Positions 1 to 5,752 are shown, numbered from the stretch's first letter. The stretch: DNA of 5,810 nt from Asanoa sp040654855 (GCF_040654855.1 NZ_JBFAIU010000416.1:1-5810), one strand, 5' to 3'. Notes: generated by a model from the sequence alone, not told the origin. A program made the numbers and translations.

Positions 1-70
1 GGCAACGACATCAGCCTGAAGACGTCGCCGGACCGCGCGGCGTTCCGCAACGCCGGCGCGGCGTTCCCCG
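1..70 (+). other. Possible 3' part of an upstream coding region (frame 1), cut by window edge
   Basis: The first 23 codons read from base 1 (beginning Gly-Asn-Asp-Ile-Ser-Leu-Lys-Thr) all end in G or C. This is the codon signature of the real genes here, and the other two forward frames lack it over this stretch. The signature disappears at about base 70, where codons ending in T begin and the insertase frame (frame 2) takes over. Frame 1 nevertheless stays open to a TGA at 202-204, so a true upstream gene would overlap the insertase by about 130 bases. Alternatives are a frameshift (natural or sequencing) joining this stretch to the insertase as its missing N-terminus, or chance in high-GC DNA. 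The peptide matches no family I recognise. Confidence 0.3.
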
Positions 71-700
71 GTGGTCCTGTCCGGTATCGCCGGCTTTCTG
101 ACCCCGCTCGCCGGCCCGTACGCCATGGCCCTGGCGATCATCCTGTTCACGGTCGCCGTGCGGCTCACGGTCGCGCCGCTCAGCGTCGCCGCCGTCCGTG
201 GTGAGCGCCGCCGCAACGCGATGTTGCCGAAGATCCAGGAGCTCCAGCAGCGGTACGCCAAGCAGCCCGACCGCCTCCGCACGGAGCTGACGACCCTCTA
301 CCGCGAGTCGGGCTCCAACCCGCTCGCCGGCTGCCTGCCGGCCCTCGCCCAGGCGCCCTTCTTCCTGGTCATGTACCGCACGTTCGCGATCTCGCCGCCC
401 GCCGGCGAGCTGTGGGGCGTCCCGCTCGGCCACCACCTGGCGGCCGGCCTCGGTGGCGCGACCATCCCGGTCTTCGGCGCGCTCGTCGTGCTGCTGCTCC
501 TGCTCGCCGTCTTCTTCGCCCGCCGCTCCCGCCGTGCGCTTGGTCCACAATCGACCGGGCTCGCCCGAGTGATGCCCTTCATGTCCTTTCTCACCGTGCC
601 GACCGCCCTCGTGCTGCCCCTCGCGGCCACGTTGTACCTGGTCACCACCACCGCGTGGACCGCGCTGGAGCACCTGGTGCTGCGGCGACCTGGGCATTGA
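71..700 (+). CDS. YidC/Oxa1 family membrane protein insertase (short actinobacterial form)
   Basis: The 209-residue product is a polytopic inner-membrane protein of the YidC/Oxa1 family, which inserts and folds membrane proteins alone or with the Sec translocon. Visible family marks are a first hydrophobic segment (about 16-40) holding an Arg (R31) in FTVAVRLTVAPL. This fits the conserved groove Arg of YidC. A charged cytoplasmic stretch (about 43-80) leads into the signature YRESGSNPLAGCLPALAQAP and the second membrane segment (84-105). Further hydrophobic segments lie at about 128-150 and 166-203. It lacks the large periplasmic domain of Gram-negative YidC and is shorter than housekeeping actinobacterial YidC, so it is probably a paralogue. 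GTG at 71 is the only usable start after an in-frame TGA at 17-19, but it has no clear Shine-Dalgarno and leaves almost no N-terminus before the first helix. A frame-disrupted start is therefore possible. Its stop codon overlaps the next gene's promoter. Confidence 0.85.
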   Translation: MVLSGIAGFLTPLAGPYAMALAIILFTVAVRLTVAPLSVAAVRGERRRNAMLPKIQELQQRYAKQPDRLRTELTTLYRESGSNPLAGCLPALAQAPFFLVMYRTFAISPPAGELWGVPLGHHLAAGLGGATIPVFGALVVLLLLLAVFFARRSRRALGPQSTGLARVMPFMSFLTVPTALVLPLAATLYLVTTTAWTALEHLVLRRPGH

Positions 701-725
701 CAAACGTCCCTATGTCCGTTACAAC
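697..725 (+). promoter_or_regulatory. Candidate sigma70-type promoter of the GH16 glucanase gene
   Basis: A perfect -35 hexamer TTGACA (697-702) is followed after 17 bp by TACAAC (720-725), which matches TATAAT at 4 of 6 positions. Transcription would begin near 731-733, about 45 bases before the ATG at 776. The -35 box overlaps the TGA stop of the insertase gene (698-700), so the glucanase gene has its own promoter with essentially no spacer. The call rests on sequence match and position only. Confidence 0.6.
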
Positions 726-730
726 CCGTC

Positions 731-744
731 TGAGAGCGCTCTCA
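731..744. promoter_or_regulatory. CebR/CelR-like operator palindrome (LacI-family repressor site)
   Basis: TGAGAGCGCTCTCA is a perfect 14-bp palindrome. It agrees at 12 of 14 positions with TGGGAGCGCTCCCA, the operator of the LacI-family regulators CebR (Streptomyces) and CelR (Thermobifida), which control beta-glucan hydrolases in response to cello-oligosaccharides. The two differences are symmetrical (G to A at position 3, C to T at position 12), so palindromy is preserved. It sits at the predicted transcription start just after the -10 box, the expected place for a repressor that blocks initiation. The cognate regulator is not in this window. A related LacI protein sensing beta-1,3-gluco-oligosaccharides is a plausible alternative to CebR. 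Confidence 0.72.
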
Positions 745-761
745 CGGCCCGTCCCCCGCTC

Positions 762-769
762 GAGAGAGG
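762..769 (+). promoter_or_regulatory. Ribosome binding site of the GH16 glucanase
   Basis: GAGAGAGG lies six bases before the ATG at 776, a good Shine-Dalgarno match. The start is immediately followed by Lys-Arg-Arg and a hydrophobic signal-peptide core. Together these fix the start codon. Confidence 0.7.
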
Positions 770-775
770 CCACAT

Positions 776-2155
776 ATGAAACGTCGCGTCCTGTTATCGA
801 TCGCCACCGCAACCATCACCGTCGCGGCCGTCGCCACGGCGGTCACGGCCAACGCCTCCGTGCCGGCCACGCCCTCGGGCTGGACCCTGGCCTGGAGCGA
901 CGACTTCAACGGCTCGGCCAACAGCCTGCCCTCATCGGCGAACTGGATCATCGACACCGGCACCGGCTACCCGGGCGGGCCCGGCAACTGGGGCACCGGC
1001 GAGATCCAGACCTACACCAACAGCACGTCCAACCTGAGCCTCGACGGCTCGGGCAACCTGCGGATCACGCCGATCCGCAACGGGTCCGGGCAGTGGACCT
1101 CGGCCCGGATCGAGACTCAGCGCAGCAACTTCAAGGCGCCCTCGGGTGGCGTGCTGCGCATCGAGGGCCGCATCCAGATGCCCAACGTGACCGGGGCGCA
1201 GGCGGCCGGCTACTGGCCCGCGTTCTGGGCGCTCGGCGCGCCGTACCGGGGCAACTACTGGAACTGGCCGGCCATCGGCGAGTTCGACATCATGGAGAAC
1301 GTCAACGGGATCAACTCCGTCTGGGGCGTGCTCCACTGTGGAGTTTCGCCCGGCGGGCCCTGCAACGAGACCAACGGCCTCGGCACCTCGCGGGCCTGCC
1401 CCGGCTCGTCGTGCCAGTCCGCGTTCCACACCTACCGGTTCGAGTGGGACGCGAGCGTGAGCCCGCAACAGCTGCGGTGGTACGTCGACGGCACGCTCTT
1501 CCACACCGTCACCCAGTCGCAGGTCGGCGAGCCGCACTGGTCCAACATGACCAGCCACGCCGGCTACTTCATCCTGCTCAACGTCGCGATGGGCGGCGCG
1601 TTCCCCAACGGTGTGGCCGGCTCGGGCACGCCGACCGCGTCCACGGTCTCGGGCCGGCCGATGCTGGTCGACTACGTCGCCGTGTGGACCCGCGGTGGTG
1701 GGGGCTCCAACCCGACCGACCCGCCGCCGACCGGCAACCCCGGTGGCGGTGGCTCCGCGTACAACCAGATCCAGGCGGAGTCCTTCAACGCCCAGAGCGG
1801 CGTGATCGTCGAGGCGTGCAGCGAGGGCGGCCAGAACATCGGCGCCGTCCGCAACGGTGACTGGGTGCAGTTCAACAACGTCAACTTCGGCTCGACGCCG
1901 GCCCGGGACTTCGTCGCCCGCGTCGCGTCGGGCGCCGGCGGCGGGGTCAGCGGCCTGGTCGAGGTGCGGCTGGACAGCCGCAGCAACGCGCCGATCGGCA
2001 GCTTCGCGCTGGCGAACACCGGCGGCTGGCAGAGCTGGCGGTCGATACCTGGGAACGTGACGCCCACGACCGGCACGCACACGGTCTTCCTGACCTTCAC
2101 CAGCGGCCAACCCAACGACTTCGTCAACGTCAACTGGTTCCAGTTCCGGAACTGA
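776..2155 (+). CDS. Secreted GH16 endo-beta-1,3-glucanase (laminarinase) with C-terminal CBM6
   Basis: The 459-residue extracellular enzyme is predicted to cut internal beta-1,3 bonds of laminarin, curdlan-type or fungal-wall glucan by the retaining GH16 mechanism. Residues 1-27 form a signal peptide (MKRR, hydrophobic core, cleavage at ANA|SV). The GH16 domain spans about 36-304. Its active-site signature GEFDIMEN contains E169 (nucleophile), D171 and E174 (acid/base), the ExDxxE form of laminarinases. Four Cys (188, 196, 208, 213) could form disulfides. A Gly/Pro/Ser linker (about 306-327) leads to a CBM6 beta-sandwich (329-459). It opens with the typical IQAES, has aromatic residues such as W363, W418 and W421, and ends in NVNWFQF. 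CBM6 modules bind beta-glucans and related chains. The gene is monocistronic, with its own promoter and a CebR-like operator. The family call is firm; the exact substrate (beta-1,3 versus mixed-link glucan) is inferred. Confidence 0.93.
   Translation: MKRRVLLSIATATITVAAVATAVTANASVPATPSGWTLAWSDDFNGSANSLPSSANWIIDTGTGYPGGPGNWGTGEIQTYTNSTSNLSLDGSGNLRITPIRNGSGQWTSARIETQRSNFKAPSGGVLRIEGRIQMPNVTGAQAAGYWPAFWALGAPYRGNYWNWPAIGEFDIMENVNGINSVWGVLHCGVSPGGPCNETNGLGTSRACPGSSCQSAFHTYRFEWDASVSPQQLRWYVDGTLFHTVTQSQVGEPHWSNMTSHAGYFILLNVAMGGAFPNGVAGSGTPTASTVSGRPMLVDYVAVWTRGGGGSNPTDPPPTGNPGGGGSAYNQIQAESFNAQSGVIVEACSEGGQNIGAVRNGDWVQFNNVNFGSTPARDFVARVASGAGGGVSGLVEVRLDSRSNAPIGSFALANTGGWQSWRSIPGNVTPTTGTHTVFLTFTSGQPNDFVNVNWFQFRN
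2141..2154. repeat. Perfect 14-bp palindrome over the glucanase stop codon
   Basis: CAGTTCCGGAACTG is a perfect inverted repeat covering the last four codons and the first two bases of the TGA stop. As RNA it could fold with a 5-bp stem and a CCGG loop. No U-tract follows, so a terminator role is unproven. It could equally be a chance product of the CBM6 codons. Confidence 0.35.
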
Positions 2156-2177
2156 GCTGGCTGGGCTGGTTGGTTCC

Positions 2178-2204
2178 GCGGCGCGGCTGGCCGACGACCG
2201 CCGC
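2178..2204 (+). terminator. Weak candidate hairpin terminator after the glucanase gene
   Basis: GCGGCG (2178-2183) pairs with CGCCGC (2199-2204) around a 15-base loop, 22 bases after the stop. The stem is short and no T-run follows. Actinomycete terminators often lack U-tracts, but this hairpin is not convincing by itself. Confidence 0.25.
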
Positions 2205-2241
2205 CTGCTCCCAGGTCCATTGTTGAAAGTCGATTGGAACT

Positions 2242-2270
2242 GACTCTTTACATCTACAGTTAAGACTCTT
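2242..2270 (+). repeat. GACTCTT direct repeat, 22-bp spacing, in the chitinase promoter
   Basis: GACTCTT occurs at 2242-2248 and again at 2264-2270, in the AT-rich island before the chitinase operon. The 22-bp offset is about two helical turns, so a regulator could contact both copies on one DNA face. The second copy is part of the palindrome at 2260-2272. Short direct repeats are known in Streptomyces chitinase promoters, but this sequence differs from those I recall. Confidence 0.4.
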
Positions 2271-2276
2271 AATAAT
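2247..2276 (+). promoter_or_regulatory. Candidate promoter of the two-gene chitinase operon
   Basis: TTTACA (2247-2252, 5 of 6 to TTGACA) and AATAAT (2271-2276, 5 of 6 to TATAAT) are 18 bp apart, in a conspicuous AT-rich island (about 2219-2292) of otherwise GC-rich DNA. Transcription would begin near 2282-2284, leaving a 5' leader of about 35 bases before the ATG at 2318. This placement also argues against the in-frame TTG at 2276 as a start, because that codon would lie inside the -10 box. Confidence 0.55.
2260..2272. promoter_or_regulatory. Candidate operator palindrome between -35 and -10 of the chitinase promoter
   Basis: TTAAGACTCTTAA is a 13-bp inverted repeat (TTAAGA, one central C, TCTTAA). 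It lies in the promoter spacer and overlaps the start of the -10 box, a standard position for a repressor. It does not resemble the DasR site (ACTGGTCTAGACCACT type) nor the CebR-like palindrome at 731-744. I cannot name the regulator. Confidence 0.45.
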
Positions 2277-2305
2277 TGGCCATCTATCGATGTGAGCGCG
2301 GGCCT

Positions 2306-2313
2306 GGGGAGGA
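2306..2313 (+). promoter_or_regulatory. Ribosome binding site fixing the first chitinase start
   Basis: GGGGAGGA lies four bases before the ATG at 2318. It is the only strong Shine-Dalgarno in the leader. It supports ATG 2318 over the upstream in-frame TTG at 2276, which would add 14 non-signal-like residues ahead of a classical signal peptide. Confidence 0.7.
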
Positions 2314-2317
2314 CTTC

Positions 2318-4168
2318 ATGCGCTTGCGGACCCTGATGGTCACCGCGGCGGTCACCCTGCTCGGTGGGGTGACCGCCGTCGTGGGTGCGACACCCGCGAT
2401 GGCCGCCGGACCGACCGCCACCTTCGTCAAGACCTCCGACTGGGGCACCGGCTGGGAGGGCAAGTACACGATCACCAACGGCGGCACGACCACCATGAAC
2501 GGGTGGACGGTCGCGTTCGACCTGCCGGCGGGCAGTTCGGTGAGCAGCTTCTGGGACGCCGACCTGACCCGCAACGGCCAGCGCTTCTCGTTCCGCAACA
2601 AGTCCTGGAACGGCACGCTCGCGCCGGGCGCCACCGCGTCGTTCGGGCTCATCGGTGCCGGCGCCGGGTCGCCGGCCAACTGCACGCTCAACGGCGCTTC
2701 CTGCGGCGGCACCCCCGACCCGGGCACGCAACCGCCGGGCACGCCGGGTGCGCCCAGCGTCACCGGGGTGACCCAGGCCAGCATCTCGCTCGCCTGGGGT
2801 GCCAGCAGCGGCACCGTTGCCGGCTATCGGGTGTACGAAGGAAACACCCAGGTCGCGACCGTGACCGGCACGTCCGCCACGATCGGCGGGCTCGCCGCGA
2901 ACACCGCGCACACGTACACCGTCGCCGCCTACAACTCCGCGGGTGAGTCCGCCCGCAGCGCCGCCGTGACCGGCACGACCAGCGGCGGCACCGGGCCGCA
3001 GGTGCCCGGCACGCCCGGCAGCGTGCGGGTCACCGGCACGACCGGCAGCGCGATCTCGCTCGCCTGGAACGCGTCGACCGGCACGGTCACCGGCTACCGC
3101 GTCTACGAGGGCACGACCGTGCGCGCCACGGTCACCGGCACGACGGCCACGATCAGCGGCCTGCCGGCGTGCGCGTCCCGGACGTACACCGTCGCCGCCT
3201 ACAACACCGCCGGCGAGTCGGCCCGCAGCGCCGCCGTCAGCGGCACCACCACCGGCTGCTCCACCGGCCCGCTGCCGGCGCACTTCCTGACCGGCTACTG
3301 GCACAACTTCGTCAACCCGGCCGTCGAGCTGCGGCTGCGCGACACACCGGCGGCGTACGACCTGATCGCGGTCGCCTTCGCCGAGGCGACCAGCACACCC
3401 GGCGCCGTCACGTTCGCCGTCGACCCGGGGCTGGCCACGGCGCTCGGCGGCTACTCCGACGCGGACTTCCGCGCCGACATCGCCACGCTGCACTCGCGCG
3501 GCAAGAAGGTGATCCTGTCGGTCGGCGGCGAGGCGGGGCGGGTCGCCGTCAACGACGCCACGAGCGCGACCAACTTCAGCAACTCGATGTTCAACCTCAT
3601 CCAGTCGTACGGCTTCGACGGCGTCGACATCGACCTGGAGAACGGACTGAACCCGACGTTCATGGCCCAGGCCCTGCGCAGCCTGCGTAGCCGGGTCGGC
3701 GCGAACCTGATCATCACGATGGCACCACAGACGATCGACATGCAGAACCCGACGGTGTCCTACTTCAAGCTGGCGCTGGACATCCGCGACATCCTGACGG
3801 TCGTACACACCCAGTTCTACAACTCCGGCTCGATGCTCGGCTGCGACCAGTCGTTCGCGTACAGCCAGGGCACGGTCAACTTCATGACCGCGCTGGCCTG
3901 CATCCAGCTGGAGGCCGGGCTGCGGCCCGACCAGGTCGCTCTCGGCCTGCCAGCCGGGCCCGGCGCCGCGGGCGGCGGGGTCGTCTCGCCGAGCCTCGTC
4001 AACCAGGCGCTCGACTGCCTCGCCCGGGGCACCAACTGCGGCAGCTTCCGCCCGCCGCGCACGTACCCGGGCATCCGCGGCGCGATGACCTGGTCGATCA
4101 ACTGGGACGTCAGCAACGGCAACCAGTTCGCCAACACCGTCGACCCCCACCTGGCCACCCTGCCCTGA
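2318..4168 (+). CDS. Secreted GH18 chitinase (chitinase-D/hevamine-like), CBM2-FnIII-FnIII-GH18
   Basis: The 616-residue extracellular enzyme is predicted to hydrolyse chitin by the retaining, substrate-assisted GH18 mechanism. A signal peptide (1-29, cleavage near AMA|A) is followed by a CBM2-type chitin/cellulose-binding module (about 31-130; W42, W46, W63, W79, W97; C122/C129 in NCTLNGASC). Two FnIII modules follow (141-222 and 231-314), then the GH18 barrel (about 320-616). The barrel shows SVGG (401-404) and the intact DGVDIDLE motif with D434, D437, D439 and catalytic acid E441. TQFYN (498-502) and TWSINWD (591-597) are typical of the chitinase-D/hevamine-like branch, as is the TGYWHNF opening. 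FnIII-2 has a Cys pair (C285, C314) that FnIII-1 lacks. It is first in an operon with the next chitinase. ATG 2318 is chosen over TTG 2276 on the evidence of the Shine-Dalgarno, signal peptide and promoter position. Confidence 0.94.
   Translation: MRLRTLMVTAAVTLLGGVTAVVGATPAMAAGPTATFVKTSDWGTGWEGKYTITNGGTTTMNGWTVAFDLPAGSSVSSFWDADLTRNGQRFSFRNKSWNGTLAPGATASFGLIGAGAGSPANCTLNGASCGGTPDPGTQPPGTPGAPSVTGVTQASISLAWGASSGTVAGYRVYEGNTQVATVTGTSATIGGLAANTAHTYTVAAYNSAGESARSAAVTGTTSGGTGPQVPGTPGSVRVTGTTGSAISLAWNASTGTVTGYRVYEGTTVRATVTGTTATISGLPACASRTYTVAAYNTAGESARSAAVSGTTTGCSTGPLPAHFLTGYWHNFVNPAVELRLRDTPAAYDLIAVAFAEATSTPGAVTFAVDPGLATALGGYSDADFRADIATLHSRGKKVILSVGGEAGRVAVNDATSATNFSNSMFNLIQSYGFDGVDIDLENGLNPTFMAQALRSLRSRVGANLIITMAPQTIDMQNPTVSYFKLALDIRDILTVVHTQFYNSGSMLGCDQSFAYSQGTVNFMTALACIQLEAGLRPDQVALGLPAGPGAAGGGVVSPSLVNQALDCLARGTNCGSFRPPRTYPGIRGAMTWSINWDVSNGNQFANTVDPHLATLP
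2738..2983 (+). repeat. FnIII module 1 of the first chitinase
   Basis: This encodes residues 141-222, a fibronectin type III module (SISLAW, GYRVYEG, TYTVAAYNSAGES). It is the divergent member of three FnIII copies in the window. It lacks the Cys pair found in the other two and has AANTAH where they have PACAS. FnIII modules act as spacers between binding and catalytic domains in bacterial chitinases. Confidence 0.8.
3008..3259 (+). repeat. FnIII module 2 of the first chitinase, near-copy of that in the second chitinase
   Basis: This encodes residues 231-314. By eye about 70 of 85 aligned residues match the FnIII at 4602-4847 in the next gene. They share GTTVRATVTGT, GLPACASR and the C285/C314 pair at identical 29-residue spacing. 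The match between genes is closer than to FnIII-1 of its own gene, which suggests duplication or recombination. Confidence 0.8.
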
Positions 4169-4170
4169 GC

Positions 4171-4176
4171 GAGGAG
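4171..4176 (+). promoter_or_regulatory. Ribosome binding site of the second chitinase
   Basis: GAGGAG begins two bases after the preceding stop codon and lies five bases before the GTG at 4182. It fixes the GTG start and points to co-transcription, perhaps with translational coupling. Confidence 0.75.
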
Positions 4177-4181
4177 AAACC

Positions 4182-5738
4182 GTGAGACTGCACAGAAAGG
4201 TCGCCGTCACCGCCGGCCTGGCCCTCGCGGCCATGGTGGTCGGCGTGGCCGTCGCGCCCGCCGCGTCCGCGGCCACCGCCGCCTTCGTCCGCACCGCGAG
4301 CTGGGGTTCCGGCTACGAGGCCAAGTTCACCGTCACCAACAACACGTCGTCGACCATCACCTCGTGGAACGTCGTCTTCGACCTGCCGAGCGGCACCTCG
4401 GTCGGCTCGTTCTGGGACGCGGACATGACCCGGTCCGGCCAGCGGTTCACGTTCACCAGCAAGTCGTGGAACGGCACGCTGGGCCCGAACGGCACCGCCA
4501 GCTTCGGCTTCATCGCCGCGGGCAACGGCGACCCGACCAACTGCACCGTCAACGGCTCGTCCTGCGCGGGCGGGCCGCCGACCAACCCGGGCGCACCCGC
4601 GACGCCGGGCAACGTGCGGGTCACCGGCACGACCGCCAACTCGATCTCCGTCGCCTGGAACGCCTCGTCCGGGGCCACGGGCTATCGGGTCTACGAGGGT
4701 ACGACCGTGCGCGCGACCGTCACCGGCACCAGCGCGACGATCACCGGGCTGCCCGCGTGCGCATCGCGTTCATACACGGTGGCCGCGTACAACGCGCAGG
4801 GTGAGTCGGCCAGATCGGGCGCGGTGTCCGGCACGACGACCGGCTGCACCAACCCCGGCACCGGGCCGCAGATCGCCGCGCCGTACATCTACTCGTGGGG
4901 CAACGTGCCCAACGTCAACACGGTGATGTCGGCGACCGGCATCAAGTGGTTCACCAAGGCGTTCGTGCTCTCCGGCGGCGGCTGCAGCCCGGCGTGGGAC
5001 GGCAACCGGCCGATCAACAGCGCGGGCGACGCGCAGCAGATCGCGGCGATCCGGTCCGCGGGCGGCGACGTCATCCCGTCGGTCGGCGGCTGGAGCGGCA
5101 ACAAGCTCGGCCCGAACTGCTCGTCCGCCTCGGCCCTGGCCGGCGCGCTGCAGCAGGTGATCAGCGCGTACAGCCTCAAGGCGATCGACCTCGACGTGGA
5201 GAACACGGACGAGTTCGAGAGCGAGGTCGTGCAGGACCGGATCCTCGGCGCGCTGAAGATCCTCAAGCAGAACAACCCGGGCCTGAAGACGATCGTCACG
5301 ATCCCGACGGCGACCACCGGCCCGTCCTGGTGGGGCACCCGCCTGATCAACCAGGGCGCGGCGCTGCAGGCCAATGTGGACGTCTGGACCATCATGCCGT
5401 TCAACTTCGGTGGCGGTGCCGACATGTACGCGGCGACGGTCAGCGCTTCGGAGGGCCTGAAGAACGCGCTGAAGACCGCGTTCGGTTGGTCCGATGCGAC
5501 GGCGTACGCGCACATGGGCATCTCCGGCATGAACGGCCGGTCGGACCAGAACGAGATCACGACGACCGCGCAGTGGACCTCGATCCGCGACTGGGCGGAG
5601 TCCCGTGGCCTGGCCCGCCTGGCGTTCTGGTCGGTCAACCGCGACCGCGGCTGCGCGGGCGGTCCGCTCAGCTCGGACTGCTCGAGCATCGCCCAGCCCG
5701 ACTGGGAGTTCACCCGGATCACGGCCCAGTTCGGCTGA
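4182..5738 (+). CDS. Secreted GH18 chitinase (PF-ChiA-like subgroup), CBM2-FnIII-GH18
   Basis: The 518-residue protein has a signal peptide (1-30, cleavage at ASA|AT), a CBM2 module (about 32-130; W41, W62, W78, W96; C121/C128) and one FnIII (about 139-222, Cys pair C193/C222). A GH18 domain occupies about 230-518. The barrel shows SVGG (300-303) and KAIDLDVE (333-340), so D336, D338 and catalytic E340 are kept but the first Asp of DxxDxDxE is K333. Where many GH18 enzymes have MxYD it has MPFN (405-408). The C-terminal RLAFWSVNRDRGC stretch and compact length resemble the PF-ChiA-like GH18 group. Chitin hydrolysis is likely because the general acid is present, but the substitutions could alter substrate or rate. 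It follows the first chitinase by 13 bases with no promoter between, so the pair probably works together on chitin. The GTG start has a good Shine-Dalgarno. Confidence 0.92.
   Translation: MRLHRKVAVTAGLALAAMVVGVAVAPAASAATAAFVRTASWGSGYEAKFTVTNNTSSTITSWNVVFDLPSGTSVGSFWDADMTRSGQRFTFTSKSWNGTLGPNGTASFGFIAAGNGDPTNCTVNGSSCAGGPPTNPGAPATPGNVRVTGTTANSISVAWNASSGATGYRVYEGTTVRATVTGTSATITGLPACASRSYTVAAYNAQGESARSGAVSGTTTGCTNPGTGPQIAAPYIYSWGNVPNVNTVMSATGIKWFTKAFVLSGGGCSPAWDGNRPINSAGDAQQIAAIRSAGGDVIPSVGGWSGNKLGPNCSSASALAGALQQVISAYSLKAIDLDVENTDEFESEVVQDRILGALKILKQNNPGLKTIVTIPTATTGPSWWGTRLINQGAALQANVDVWTIMPFNFGGGADMYAATVSASEGLKNALKTAFGWSDATAYAHMGISGMNGRSDQNEITTTAQWTSIRDWAESRGLARLAFWSVNRDRGCAGGPLSSDCSSIAQPDWEFTRITAQFG
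4602..4847 (+). repeat. FnIII module of the second chitinase, near-copy of FnIII-2 in the first
   Basis: This encodes residues 141-222 of the second chitinase and is highly similar to 3008-3259 at protein and DNA level. It has one fewer residue, in the loop after NAS (SGATGY against TGTVTGY). The conserved Cys at 193 and 222 probably form a disulfide after export. Confidence 0.8.
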
Positions 5739-5752
5739 GCCGGTTGGAGCGA

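Noticed and set aside
11..703. A 230-residue minus-strand frame opposite the insertase
   Set aside because: Its composition (Gly/Arg/Glu/Gln-rich, no motifs) is that of an antisense shadow, while the + strand frame has clear YidC family motifs.
412..1860. A 482-residue + strand frame bridging the insertase and the glucanase
   Set aside because: It is Arg/Pro-rich, has no recognisable domain, and overlaps two well-supported genes and the promoter between them in another frame.
2156..2317. DasR-type site or the 12-bp Streptomyces chitinase direct repeat before the chitinase operon
   Set aside because: I looked for ACTGGTCTAGACCACT-like and TGGTCCAGACCT-like sequences and found none; only the unrelated TTAAGACTCTTAA and GACTCTT motifs are present.
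932..4294. A 1120-residue open frame on the minus strand
   Set aside because: It runs antisense across the GH16 and first GH18 genes, is low-complexity Arg/Ala/Gly/Val-rich without domains, and is the expected shadow of G/C-ending codons in high-GC DNA.
4770..5722. Two overlapping minus-strand frames (247 and 277 residues) opposite the second chitinase
   Set aside because: Neither has a domain or credible start context, and the sense strand encodes an intact GH18 barrel.
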